In this document: positions 17,064-25,733 of the stretch, one piece after another | Position numbering within the stretch: the stretch's first letter is position 1 | Layout of the letters: the number at the start of each line of letters is the position of its first letter | Assembly: GCA_025358455.1 (NCBI GenBank) | Contig: JANYJP010000097.1 | Location: 1 to 48,904, forward strand | Length of the DNA stretch: 48,904 nucleotides | Origin: Bacteroidales bacterium | GTDB taxonomy: Bacteria; Bacteroidota; Bacteroidia; Bacteroidales; VadinHA17 | Direction of reading: 5' to 3' | Program-made: the position numbers and the translations under genes | The notes under the pieces: model-generated | Database searches by the model: none | What the model saw: only the letters and a program-made list of their open reading frames with translations | What the model was told of the DNA's origin: nothing

Positions 17064-18377
17064 TTAAACCGGATGATCGTCGGAGAATTTTTTCAGACGT
17101 ATTCCGAGATCCCCGAACTGATCCCTGGAAACAAGGGAAACACACGCTCTTAATCCCTGTTTGTCACTTCCCGATATATCAAGTGATATAGAACTTATCC
17201 CATAACACAGAAGTTCTTCAAGCAATTTGCGACCACTAAAACCCGGATAAGAAATTGTAAAATAAAAGCCATCCGCGAGAGGTTCATCCAGGTCCTTGTC
17301 ATATACTATTTCAAAGTTATTTGACAAAAACATCTTTTTCATCTCACGGGCCTTTTCCCCATATTCAAATATATCGTCCCTAAATTTGTATACCCCATCA
17401 TTAACTGCCTTAAGCAGAGCAGCCAAACCATACTGAACGGAATGGGAAACGCCTGCTGACAATGCATATAATGCCCCAAAGATAGCTGAATGTCCAAACT
17501 TATCAGAAGAATAATACCTTAAAAGATCAGGATAGGACCTGTCAAAGAGCTTATCAGATATAGCCATCATACCTATTCTCTGTCCTGCATAACTGAAAAT
17601 TTTTGAGCTGGAAATGAGCATAATATAATTCTCTGCATAATGTGCTACTGTTGGCTGGTAAGGTGGTTTACCCGGGGTTGAATAATCTTTCCGGAAATCC
17701 ATTCCGAAATAAGCCAGGTCCTCAATTACTATTACATCATATTTATTTGCAAGTTCGCCTATTATTGCAAGCTCTTCCTGATTAAGACATATCCAGCTAG
17801 GGTTATTCGGATTTGAAAAAAGCAGAGAGGATATTTTCCCTGATTTAAGGTACGATTCAAGTTTATCCTTAAGTTTCTTCCCCCTGAAATTATATACATC
17901 AAAAGAACGGTAATCATGCCCGAGCATCTTTACCTGCTGTTTCTGGACAGGAAACCCGGGATCAATAAACAGGGTACCTTCCTTTGTTCTGTCATTTCTG
18001 TTTGCTACAAGAAAGCTTACCATTCCGCCCATCATTGACCCGACTGTTGGTATACAACCCTGAGGATTGAGGTCTATATCCAGAAAAAGTTTGATAAACC
18101 TGGAAGTTTCCTCTTTTAAAGGCGCAATACCGTTTATATCAGGATAAATCGCAGCAACCCCTTTTTTCAGGGCAGCTATTTCTGCCTCAATTGCTATTGA
18201 AGAAGTTTCAAGTCCGGGCACGCCCATTTCCATTCTGACGAACCTGATCCCTGTATGCTTTTCAATCTTATTTACCAGCTGGGCAATTTCGCGTATTGAG
18301 GAGTTCCCGGGTGTTGTTGCACCCAGAGTCTGTGACAGATTTTTTATTATTTCAGGAGATATAGGGATTTTAGTCAT
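17064..18377 (-). CDS. PLP-dependent aminotransferase, class I/II
   Basis: This 437-residue fold-type I enzyme has FSNPNNPSW at 187-195, VIEDLAYFGMDF at 217-228 (PLP-ring Asp and Tyr) and the Schiff-base lysine K259 in SSSKIFSYAGQRIG. A C-terminal Arg near 416 (GLRACVSL) is in the place that normally binds the substrate carboxylate. It would turn amino acids into the 2-oxo acids used by the adjacent oxidoreductase. Its start overlaps the stop of the small ORF upstream (ATGA), indicating translational coupling. Amino-acid preference cannot be read from the sequence. Confidence 0.9.
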   Translation of the reverse strand: MTKIPISPEIIKNLSQTLGATTPGNSSIREIAQLVNKIEKHTGIRFVRMEMGVPGLETSSIAIEAEIAALKKGVAAIYPDINGIAPLKEETSRFIKLFLDIDLNPQGCIPTVGSMMGGMVSFLVANRNDRTKEGTLFIDPGFPVQKQQVKMLGHDYRSFDVYNFRGKKLKDKLESYLKSGKISSLLFSNPNNPSWICLNQEELAIIGELANKYDVIVIEDLAYFGMDFRKDYSTPGKPPYQPTVAHYAENYIMLISSSKIFSYAGQRIGMMAISDKLFDRSYPDLLRYYSSDKFGHSAIFGALYALSAGVSHSVQYGLAALLKAVNDGVYKFRDDIFEYGEKAREMKKMFLSNNFEIVYDKDLDEPLADGFYFTISYPGFSGRKLLEELLCYGISSISLDISGSDKQGLRACVSLVSRDQFGDLGIRLKKFSDDHPV

Positions 18378-18541
18378 AGTAGGTTCAAAAATTTAAAATT
18401 TCCTTTATCAATAACAAAATGAGCTTTGCCTTCACATCTTTTAGCAGTTATCCTGATATTCTCCACTCCTGGATCCTCAATAACTTCGGTATGTAGCAGA
18501 GATTTATTTTCAAGAAAAACTGATAACTGGTGAATAATCAT
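18374..18541 (-). CDS. 55-residue ORF, possible ACT-domain remnant
   Basis: A short frame from ATG at 18541 to TGA at 18374-18376 encodes 55 residues. The first 14, MIIHQLSVFLENKS, look like the start of the small ACT-domain proteins common in Bacteroidota fermentation operons (usually ~140 residues). The rest (EDPGVENIRITAKRCEGKAH, then FVIDKGNFKFLNLL) does not continue the usual ACT pattern clearly, although IRITA could be one of its later strands. The stop overlaps the aminotransferase ATG by 4 nt, the usual sign of coupled translation. It is either a shortened regulator or a decaying copy kept because it couples the next gene. Confidence 0.55.
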   Translation of the reverse strand: MIIHQLSVFLENKSLLHTEVIEDPGVENIRITAKRCEGKAHFVIDKGNFKFLNLL

Positions 18542-18621
18542 GATTTTAAATGTTTTTTAAGTAAAAATAAATGGCGAATATAAACATAAAATTAATCGGC
18601 TTTGAGAAAACAATATGAAGA

Positions 18622-20679
18622 TCACTTTTCAATTCTGATCCTGGCATCAACCACAGTTATGTTTTCGGGGCTTCCAATCAGTGGGTTCAGATCCAGCTCA
18701 ACTATTTCTGTCGCATATCTTAATAAGCTTGATAACCTGACAATTATTTCAGCATATTTATTTTCATTTATTCCTGGCTTTCCCCGTGTTCCCTGAATGA
18801 TTTTATAGCTTCGAAGATTCCTTATCATTGAATGTGCTTCATTGAATGTCAATGGGGCCAGTCCGGAGGATACGTCACCCAGAACTTCGACAAATATTCC
18901 ACCTAATCCGCAAAGAATAATATGTCCGAAACGTGGTTCGTACTTTGCACCTATAAATAATTCAGTGCCGGAGAGCATTTGTTGAACAAGTACAGCCTTT
19001 ACCTCATTTATCTGCATCATTCTGGTGAATTCTGCCTCAAGGTGTTTAACTGATTTAATATTCAGAGTAACCCCTCCTACATCTGATTTATGTACAGGTC
19101 CCACAACTTTCAGAGCAAGCGGAAACCCGGTAATCTCAGCAACTGATAAAAGCTCGCTTTTTGAAGTGACGACAACCTCTTTAACCACCGGTATATGTGC
19201 CGCGTTCAGAAGCTGTTGTATTATTGCAGGCTCCAGATAACCATTTGGGGCATCTTTTATAATTTTCCTTACAAGTGGCACGTCAATGTTTTCCAGAAAA
19301 ATTTCCTCACCCGCGGGGGAAGGTGTGTTAAATATCTTAGTAAGAGCCCGTCCAAGTACAACCTCATCGGGGAAATTTACATGCCCTTTATTAAGAAAAT
19401 ATTCAAGTTCTTTTGAAGAGCTTATTACCGAAGGAAGTATAGGATATAACGGCTTATTACAGTTCATGATTTTTTTATGAAGCAGATCATAGATTTCTGT
19501 CATATCATTTAAACCATTACTGCCGAAGATCACACTCATGCCGTCGAACATAGGAATCTGTTTATCAACATATTCAATAACATTATCGAGTTGATCATTA
19601 GTTGCTGTTGCTATCATATCTATAGGGTTAACAGCCGAAGCCCCCGGGTTCATCATCGCGAGTAATTTGTCGGAATGTTCTCCAGATATTTTTGGAATAT
19701 TCATGCCTCCTGCTGATAAGGCATCAGTAAGCATAACTGCAGGGCCACCCGCGTGGGTAATAATTGCTATATTATTCCCTTTCAACGGTTTATGAAAGAA
19801 AACAGAAGCTACGGTTGTCAGTTCTTCTCTTCCGGAACATCTTACTATTCCGGCTTTACGGAACAAAGCTTCAACTGCTGAGTCGGATGATGCCATTGCT
19901 CCAGTATGCGACGAAGCAGCCCTGCTCCCTGCTTCAGTGGTACCAGCTTTTATTGCTGCAATCCTGCACCCCTTGCGTATAAGTGATGATGAATGATGTA
20001 GAAGTTTATCAGGATTCTGAATGCTTTCGACATAGATTAATTTAATCGTTGAACTGCTTGCCGGATCAAAGGTTTTGTCCCAGTATTCCAGAACCTCTTC
20101 AACACCTGTCTGGGCGCTGTTCCCGACTGAAAAGACAGATGAAAAGTTAAGGCCTTTTGGTATAGCAGATTCAAAAATAAAAACTGCCGTGGCCCCTGAT
20201 CCTGAAACAAAATCACATCCCCGGTTATTAAGTTTTGGAACTGGTGTTGTAAATACACCCTGATAGGATTGGGTTATTACACCGATACAGTTGGGTCCGA
20301 TCAGACATCCATCTGCTTTGTTTATCCGGTCAGCTATTTCTTTTTCAAGTTTTCGTCCCTCTTCCCCGGCTTCACTGAACCCCGCGGAGATGATTATAAA
20401 GGCTTTGGTCTTTTTGTCTCTTACAAGTATTTCAACAGCAGGTAAACACAATCTGGAGGAAATTGCCAGGATAGCGAGGTCTGTTTCCGGAATATCATTT
20501 AAATCTCTGAATGATTTTATCCCTTGTACAATATCCTGTTTTGGATTGACAACATAAAGTTTTCCCGAAAATTTTCCATCAATTATATTTTTAAGGATTT
20601 TCCCTCCCGGTTTGAAAAGATCGTCCGATCCTCCTAAAACAACAATGCTTTCTGGATTTATAAGTTTATCATTTATCAT
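18622..20679 (-). CDS. ADP-forming acyl-CoA (acetyl-CoA) synthetase, fused alpha-beta
   Basis: This 685-residue enzyme converts acyl-CoA, ADP and phosphate into the free acid, CoA and ATP. Domains in order: CoA-binding Rossmann domain (1-~130; VVLGGSDDLFKPGGK, LIGPNCIGVI), succinyl-CoA-ligase-like domains (~140-450; SGSGATAVFI, ASSHTGAMASSD with the probable phosphohistidine, THAGGPAVMLTDAL) and an ATP-grasp-type beta part (~465-685; FPLALKVVGPVHKSDVGGV, PRFGHIILCGLGGIFVE, ELDLNPLIG). It leads the operon with the small ORF, aminotransferase and 2-oxoacid oxidoreductase, where it would conserve ATP from amino-acid oxidation. Confidence 0.94.
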   Translation of the reverse strand: MINDKLINPESIVVLGGSDDLFKPGGKILKNIIDGKFSGKLYVVNPKQDIVQGIKSFRDLNDIPETDLAILAISSRLCLPAVEILVRDKKTKAFIIISAGFSEAGEEGRKLEKEIADRINKADGCLIGPNCIGVITQSYQGVFTTPVPKLNNRGCDFVSGSGATAVFIFESAIPKGLNFSSVFSVGNSAQTGVEEVLEYWDKTFDPASSSTIKLIYVESIQNPDKLLHHSSSLIRKGCRIAAIKAGTTEAGSRAASSHTGAMASSDSAVEALFRKAGIVRCSGREELTTVASVFFHKPLKGNNIAIITHAGGPAVMLTDALSAGGMNIPKISGEHSDKLLAMMNPGASAVNPIDMIATATNDQLDNVIEYVDKQIPMFDGMSVIFGSNGLNDMTEIYDLLHKKIMNCNKPLYPILPSVISSSKELEYFLNKGHVNFPDEVVLGRALTKIFNTPSPAGEEIFLENIDVPLVRKIIKDAPNGYLEPAIIQQLLNAAHIPVVKEVVVTSKSELLSVAEITGFPLALKVVGPVHKSDVGGVTLNIKSVKHLEAEFTRMMQINEVKAVLVQQMLSGTELFIGAKYEPRFGHIILCGLGGIFVEVLGDVSSGLAPLTFNEAHSMIRNLRSYKIIQGTRGKPGINENKYAEIIVRLSSLLRYATEIVELDLNPLIGSPENITVVDARIRIEK

Positions 20680-21026
20680 AGTCTGGAATAATGTTGAAGA
20701 AATGAATTATGAAATTCAATAATCCGGGCAGACAGAAAACTATAAACCGGCAAACCTCTTGAGGAAGCCTACATTATGTGCAACGACAAATAAATATGTC
20801 TCTGATATATAATGGATTGTGAACAAAACACACACTGAATTTACTACGACAAGATAATAAAAATAAATAGTACAAAACAAGATAATTATCATGGATGAAA
20901 ATAAGTACATACCCACACCGGTGGGAAAATTATATACTTAAAAGTATTCAGCATATAAAATAATGGTGTAAAAAATTACTTTTGTGATTGAAGTCTGATT
21001 CAAAAATATTCAATAAAATTCCTCTT
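20680..21026. other. Divergent intergenic region between acyl-CoA synthetase and C69 peptidase
   Basis: These 347 bases separate divergent genes. The plus-strand -7 element at 20977-20984 is listed separately. I found no TAnnTTTG on the minus strand for the acyl-CoA synthetase and no clear Rex or other operator. The region is AT-rich with no supported ORF. Confidence 0.4.
20977..20984 (+). promoter_or_regulatory. -7 promoter element for the C69 peptidase
   Basis: TACTTTTG matches TAnnTTTG exactly. Transcription would start near 20990, which puts the TTG codon at 20988 at or before the transcript start and so supports the ATG at 21027. No good -33 TTG is seen. Confidence 0.55.
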
Positions 21027-22646
21027 ATGAAAAAATCTGTTTCAAAAAATGCCTGGTTCATTCTGATTATCCTTTTTGGCATTTCAGTTTCGACTTATGC
21101 TCAATATTCAGATATCGACACTGATGGTCCGGGCTATGGTGAGAATTGTACAACAATTATGGTAGGCAGACTGGCTTCCACTGATGGTTCTGTCATGACC
21201 TCTCATAGCTGCGACGGTAACTACAGGACATGGCTTGAAATTTTTCCACCTCAGAAATACAGTAAAGGAACAATGCATCCTGTATACTGGGGAATGTTGC
21301 ATTCAGAAGAAGCCTGGGATATGTCAAAAGTGACAAAAAAAGGTGAAATACCTGAAATTGATGAGACTTATGCATATCTTAATACAGCATATCCATGTAT
21401 GAATGAGAAGCAGCTCGCCATTGGGGAAACCACAATATATGGCCGGGAAGATCTCATTAATGAAGATGGACTTTTTCTGATCGAGGAACTTGAAAAAATA
21501 GCCCTTCAGCGGTGCAAGACTGCAAGAGAAGCTATTGCTTTAATTGGCAGGCTTGCCGAACAGTATGGATATGGCGACCTTGCTGAGTGCATAACTATTG
21601 CTGATCCGAAAGAGGTATGGCAGCTGGAAATTGCCGGATCCGGAAAAGGCAAACCATCATCGATCTGGTGTGCAGAAAGAATTCCGGATAACAACGTCGG
21701 AATATGTGCTAATATTCCAAGAATTTCTACAATAGATTTAAAGAATCCAGATTCATTCATGTACAGCACTGACATACAAAATGTTGCAAAAAAACTAGGT
21801 TATTGGGATGGTAAAGAACCACTGAAATTCTGGAAAATCATTAACGGGAAAAAGCCCTATTCCATAAGAGAGTATTATGTTCTCAGCACTTTGGCACCAT
21901 CATTAAACCTCTCCTATGATGCTGAAGAACTGCCTTTTTCGGTTAAACCGGAAAAAAAATTATCACCTCGTGATGTGATGAAATATTTCAGGGAAACTTA
22001 TGAAGGAACCCAGTGGGATATGACAAAAAACCTTCTCGTTTCAATAAAAGAAAAAGACAAGGATGGTAACGAAATAGAGAAGAAGGTTAAAACTCCGGTC
22101 ATAAACAACTGGATGAGTAATGATCTCCGCACGTTACTCAACGAAATCAAACCAGGACTGATTGAGCGACAGAGAACCATTGCAATTACAGGCTGCTCAT
22201 ATTCACATGTTATTCAGTGCCGTTCATGGCTTCCCGATGAAGTCGGAGCAGTAGCCTGGTTTTCATTTGATAACCCGGGAGAGAGCCCCAGGATCCCTAT
22301 CTTTTCGGGAGTCTTAAGCCTTCCATCTTCATTCAATATCTGTGGCCAGCAGAGGTACAGAACAGATGCTGCAATCTGGTCATTCAGGGAAGCGAACAGA
22401 CTTGCCACTGTAAATTGGTCAAAAGGCAGAACACTTATTGATCCTGCTGTTGCAGAGTTCGAAGATAAAGCATTCGAAGAGCTCCCGGGAATTGATAAAA
22501 AGGTTGTCGAACTGGTTAAAGAGGGGAAAAATGATGAAGCAAAAAAATATGTAACAGCATATACCAATAGTTTCGCAGGAGCTGCAATGAGCAGATGGCA
22601 GGAAATGAAGGTAACATTGTGGGGAATGTTCGGACGATCATTCTAA
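21027..22646 (+). CDS. Secreted C69-family dipeptidase
   Basis: From the ATG at 21027 the protein has 539 residues. The first 26 form a signal peptide (basic MKKSVSKN, hydrophobic core, ending STYAQ). C41 in GENCTTIMVGRLAS aligns with the nucleophile cysteine that becomes N-terminal in C69 (PepD-like) Ntn hydrolases, followed by STDGSVMTSHSCDG. Later segments (GYGDLAECITIADPKEVW, WCAERIPDNNVG, ITGCSYSHVIQCRSWLP) fit the family. It would release amino acids from dipeptides outside the cytoplasm, feeding the neighbouring amino-acid fermentation genes. A longer frame from TTG at 20988 is disfavoured by the promoter position and by the signal peptide. Confidence 0.92.
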   Translation: MKKSVSKNAWFILIILFGISVSTYAQYSDIDTDGPGYGENCTTIMVGRLASTDGSVMTSHSCDGNYRTWLEIFPPQKYSKGTMHPVYWGMLHSEEAWDMSKVTKKGEIPEIDETYAYLNTAYPCMNEKQLAIGETTIYGREDLINEDGLFLIEELEKIALQRCKTAREAIALIGRLAEQYGYGDLAECITIADPKEVWQLEIAGSGKGKPSSIWCAERIPDNNVGICANIPRISTIDLKNPDSFMYSTDIQNVAKKLGYWDGKEPLKFWKIINGKKPYSIREYYVLSTLAPSLNLSYDAEELPFSVKPEKKLSPRDVMKYFRETYEGTQWDMTKNLLVSIKEKDKDGNEIEKKVKTPVINNWMSNDLRTLLNEIKPGLIERQRTIAITGCSYSHVIQCRSWLPDEVGAVAWFSFDNPGESPRIPIFSGVLSLPSSFNICGQQRYRTDAAIWSFREANRLATVNWSKGRTLIDPAVAEFEDKAFEELPGIDKKVVELVKEGKNDEAKKYVTAYTNSFAGAAMSRWQEMKVTLWGMFGRSF

Positions 22647-22654
22647 GGAATGAT
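22637..22654 (+). other. Short hairpin at the end of the C69 gene
   Basis: ATCATTC (22637-22643) and GAATGAT (22648-22654) form a perfect 7-bp stem with a 4-base loop that contains the peptidase stop codon. No T-run follows, so it is at best a weak terminator or mRNA end structure. Confidence 0.3.
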
Positions 22655-22684
22655 TTGATGATCCTGGTTTGCCAGTCCCGTGTT

Positions 22685-22717
22685 TTGTAATTCCAGAGGG
22701 GGATTTTGTTATCTTTG
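22685..22717 (+). promoter_or_regulatory. Promoter for hydE
   Basis: TTG at 22685-22687 and TATCTTTG at 22710-22717 are 22 nt apart. A start near 22723 would give a ~15-nt leader to the ATG at 22738 and excludes the ATG at 22669. Confidence 0.6.
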
Positions 22718-22737
22718 CAGACCCATTTATAATAATT

Positions 22738-23841
22738 ATGACTAGTGCAATTATAGATTTACTGAAACAAGACCAATTTTTTAAAAAAGATATTATCAGG
22801 CTTTTGGAAACACATGGAGAAGACAGAACTCTGCTCTTTAAAAAATCTGCTGAAGTCAAGGAAAAGTATATTGGAAACAAGGTTTGGTTCAGGGGATTAA
22901 TAGAGTTCTCAAATATTTGTGGAAAAGATTGTCTTTATTGTGGTATAAGAAAAGGAAATAAAAACTTAACCAGATACAATCTATCTGATGATGAGATACT
23001 TGCAGCAGCCAGATTTGCTTATAACAACAAATACGGGTCAATTGCACTGCAGTCAGGGGAACTGGAAGGCAGCTTCGTTGCTGAAAGGATTGAGAATCTT
23101 TTGAATAAGATCAAAGAGCTGTCCCATGGAGAACTTGGTATTACCCTGTCGGTTGGTGAACAGGAGCCTGAAGTATATAAAAAATGGTATGATGCGGGTG
23201 CTCATCGCTATCTTCTTAGAGTTGAAGCCACCAACGAGGCACTTTACAGGAAGATACATCCTGATGATTCAAAACATAATTTCAGACGCAGACTTGATTG
23301 CCTGAAAAGCCTGCAGGATATTGGTTACCAGACTGGTACAGGGGTCATGATTGGATTGCCATTTCAGACAATGGCAGATCTTGCGGATGACCTTCTATAC
23401 ATGAAGGAATTTAATATCGATATGTGTGGAATGGGACCCTATATTGAACATGCCGATACCCCGCTTATTGAACATTCAGGCACTCTGTTGCCGCTAAAAG
23501 AGAGATTTGATCTGACACTGAAGATGATCGCCATCTTAAGGATTATGATGAAAGATATAAATATTGTAGCTGCAACCGCGTTGCAGGCAATTGACCCAAT
23601 CGGAAGAGAAAAAGCAGTTAAGATCGGTGCAAATATCCTAATGCCAAATATTACTCCCGGTAAATATCGTGATAGTTACAAACTGTATGACAATAAACCG
23701 TGTACGGACGATTCCGCCGAGGATTGCCAGAGTTGTCTTGAGGCAAGGGTAAGCCTTGCTGATGCTGTAGTAGTTTATGGTGAATGGGGCGATTCAAAAC
23801 ATTACTCGGAAAGAAGAAACATCCAGGCCGGAAAGGATTAA
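22738..23841 (+). CDS. hydE: [FeFe] hydrogenase H-cluster radical SAM maturase HydE
   Basis: From ATG 22738 the protein has 367 residues. The radical-SAM motif CGKDCLYC gives Cys 61, 65 and 68 (CX3CX2C). GIRKGNKN, SGE and the C-terminal PNITPGKYRDSYKLYDNKPC with the ECXXC-like Cys cluster fit HydE. HydE helps build the azadithiolate bridge of the H-cluster with HydG and HydF. The longer frame from 22669 would add 23 residues encoded across the promoter, so I reject that start. hydG lies ~480 nt downstream. The annotation BioB/HydE-like is the fallback. Confidence 0.93.
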   Translation: MTSAIIDLLKQDQFFKKDIIRLLETHGEDRTLLFKKSAEVKEKYIGNKVWFRGLIEFSNICGKDCLYCGIRKGNKNLTRYNLSDDEILAAARFAYNNKYGSIALQSGELEGSFVAERIENLLNKIKELSHGELGITLSVGEQEPEVYKKWYDAGAHRYLLRVEATNEALYRKIHPDDSKHNFRRRLDCLKSLQDIGYQTGTGVMIGLPFQTMADLADDLLYMKEFNIDMCGMGPYIEHADTPLIEHSGTLLPLKERFDLTLKMIAILRIMMKDINIVAATALQAIDPIGREKAVKIGANILMPNITPGKYRDSYKLYDNKPCTDDSAEDCQSCLEARVSLADAVVVYGEWGDSKHYSERRNIQAGKD

Positions 23842-24067
23842 TAACTGCATTATTTTAATGAAATTGCAGGAGTCCAAAAAGTCCTTCCTTATTTACTGAA
23901 AACATTTTATAATGACTATTATCTGATAAAATTTACTTAATTATTATCCTTAAAACCCGAAAAATTTAGCTACTTTTGCACGCTGACAATTCTGAGAAAC
24001 GGTTAACACTTTTTCAAAGTCTGTCAGTGAAATATTTAAACGTATATCCAATCCAAAAGCTCATCTG
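23842..24067. other. Leader region before the TM1266-like gene
   Basis: These 226 bases hold a clear -7 element, TACTTTTG at 23971-23978, without a good -33 TTG. Transcription would start near 23984, leaving an ~84-nt leader before the ATG at 24068, long for this window. I see no recognised riboswitch fold in it. Confidence 0.4.
23971..23978 (+). promoter_or_regulatory. -7 promoter element for the regulator-hydG operon
   Basis: TACTTTTG is an exact TAnnTTTG match upstream of the TM1266-like gene. It implies that hydG is transcribed separately from hydE. Confidence 0.55.
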
Positions 24068-24361
24068 ATGGAAAAGAGAATCGGCACAATTACAATTTTA
24101 ATCAAAGGCAAAACCTCAGTTCCTGTTGTAAATGCCTTATTATCTGAATATAGCAGCATTATTCTTGCCCGTCAGGGCTTACCACTGCATCATCGGAATA
24201 TAAATGTAATTTCTCTTGTCATCGAAGGCACAATTGAGACAATCAGTGCTCTTACCGGAAAGATTGGACGTTTAGAAGATGTTGAAGTCAAATCTATTCT
24301 TACAAAATACAAGGAGGAGCAAAATGATGAACAAGAACGAAAGGAACAAAATATTTATTGA
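24068..24361 (+). CDS. TM1266-family putative [FeFe]-hydrogenase-system regulator
   Basis: This 97-residue protein starts MEKRIGTITILIKGKTSVPV and continues VNALLSEYSSIILARQGLPL, HHRNINVISLVIEGTIETIS and ALTGKIGRLEDVEVKSILTK. That is the TM1266 family, a small ferredoxin-like/NikR-C-like fold found beside hydrogenase maturation genes and annotated as an iron-only hydrogenase system regulator. It has no DNA-binding domain of its own. Its 3' end overlaps the hydG start by 38 nt in another frame. Confidence 0.85.
   Translation: MEKRIGTITILIKGKTSVPVVNALLSEYSSIILARQGLPLHHRNINVISLVIEGTIETISALTGKIGRLEDVEVKSILTKYKEEQNDEQERKEQNIY
24311..24317 (+). promoter_or_regulatory. Strong Shine-Dalgarno that fixes the hydG start
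   Basis: AAGGAGG ends 6 nt before the ATG at 24324. It lies inside the upstream gene. Such strong ribosome-binding sites are rare in Bacteroidota, and it decides for 24324 over the ATG at 24279. Confidence 0.7.
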
Positions 24362-25733
24362 TCGGGACAAAATATATTCACTCATTGAGGGCAAAACGCC
24401 TACCGAAGTCCAAACAAACACTATTCTTAATAAGGCGCTGAAGCTTAGAGGCTTAAATCTTGAGGATGTAGCTGCTTTATTGCGTGTTGAAGATCCTTCT
24501 GTAATACGTAAAATTATGGAGACTGCCCATACGGTAAAGGAAGAGATCTATGGGAAAAGGCTGGTTATATTCGCTCCTATTTATACAGGAAACGTATGCA
24601 TAAACAACTGCACTTATTGTTCATTCAGATCTGATAATAAACAAATTAAGCGGAAGGTGCTTTCCATGGAAGAGATCGCTGACGAGACACGTTCTCTCCT
24701 CAGAGAAGGACATAAACGGGTGCTTCTGATTTGTGGTGAAAGCAACCGCAACAATACAGACTATATGGTGGAAGCCATAAGAACAACTTACAGCGTCAGG
24801 GAGCATGGAGGCAGGGATTATGTGAGGCGAATCAATGTGGAACTGGCCCCTATGGAAGTTGAGGACTTTGCGAAACTTAAAGCTGAAAAAATCGGTACAT
24901 ATGTTTGTTTTCAGGAAACATATGACCCGTTATTATATAAGGAGTTTCATCCGGCAAACACAAAAAAGGGAGATTATGAATATCGCCTTACCGTAATGGA
25001 CAGGGCCATGGAAGGTGGAATAAATGATATTGGGATTGGGGCTCTGCTCGGATTAATTGATTATCGTTTTGAGGTTCTGGCGATGATGGAACATGCTCAT
25101 CATCTGGAAAGTGCCTTTGGCTGCGGGCCTCATACTGTCAGTGTACCCCGGATAGAGTATGCAGTCGGAGCTCCTCATTCAGAAAACATACCTTCAAAGG
25201 TCAGCGATAATGATTTTAAGAAAATTGTTGGTATTATACGTATTGCACTGCCTTACACGGGCATCATCCTGAGTACCCGCGAAAATGATGTTATGCGTAA
25301 TGAGCTATGCGATTATGGCATAAGTCAGGTTTCTGCAGGATCAAGAACTAACCCCGGATCATATTCGCACGAAGAAGAGCAGTCAGGCAGTCAGTTCACT
25401 TTAGGTGACCACCGCACACTCGATCAGGTGATCTCATCACTTGCCGACGGTGGTTATATACCATCCTTTTGTACAGGATGTTATCGCAAGGGAAGAGTTG
25501 GACAGGATTTTATGGATCTTGCTAAACCAGGACTGATCAAGCAATATTGTATGCCAAATGCTCTTTTCACATTCCAGGAATATCTCGAGGACTTTGCCTC
25601 ACCTGAGACAATGGAAAAAGGATTTGCATTAATTAATAAAATTGTCAGTGAAGTTGAGAATGACGCACTTAAAACGAAAATATCAGGCAATCTGACGTCA
25701 ATTGAAGAAGGCCAGCGGGATATCTATTTTTAG
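24324..25733 (+). CDS. hydG: [FeFe] hydrogenase H-cluster radical SAM maturase HydG
   Basis: From ATG 24324 the protein has 469 residues. The radical-SAM motif CINNCTYC gives Cys 92, 96 and 99. The C-terminal dangler-cluster motif CTGC-(22 residues)-C (FCTGCY...LIKQYC) is present, which separates HydG from the related tyrosine lyase ThiH. HydG cleaves tyrosine to supply CO and CN- as an Fe synthon for the H-cluster. It overlaps the TM1266-like gene by 38 nt and converges with the RibF-like gene, overlapping its end by 4 nt. Confidence 0.96.
   Translation: MMNKNERNKIFIDRDKIYSLIEGKTPTEVQTNTILNKALKLRGLNLEDVAALLRVEDPSVIRKIMETAHTVKEEIYGKRLVIFAPIYTGNVCINNCTYCSFRSDNKQIKRKVLSMEEIADETRSLLREGHKRVLLICGESNRNNTDYMVEAIRTTYSVREHGGRDYVRRINVELAPMEVEDFAKLKAEKIGTYVCFQETYDPLLYKEFHPANTKKGDYEYRLTVMDRAMEGGINDIGIGALLGLIDYRFEVLAMMEHAHHLESAFGCGPHTVSVPRIEYAVGAPHSENIPSKVSDNDFKKIVGIIRIALPYTGIILSTRENDVMRNELCDYGISQVSAGSRTNPGSYSHEEEQSGSQFTLGDHRTLDQVISSLADGGYIPSFCTGCYRKGRVGQDFMDLAKPGLIKQYCMPNALFTFQEYLEDFASPETMEKGFALINKIVSEVENDALKTKISGNLTSIEEGQRDIYF

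Noticed and set aside
20988-21026. Longer C69 peptidase start at TTG 20988
   Set aside because: Lies at the predicted transcript start and would bury the signal peptide behind 13 extra residues.
22669-22737. Longer hydE start
   Set aside because: The extra codons run across a good promoter and do not resemble HydE N-termini.
23861-23890. AGGAGTCCAAAAAGTCCT imperfect palindrome after hydE
   Set aside because: The stem is short and there is no T-run, so a terminator call is not supported.
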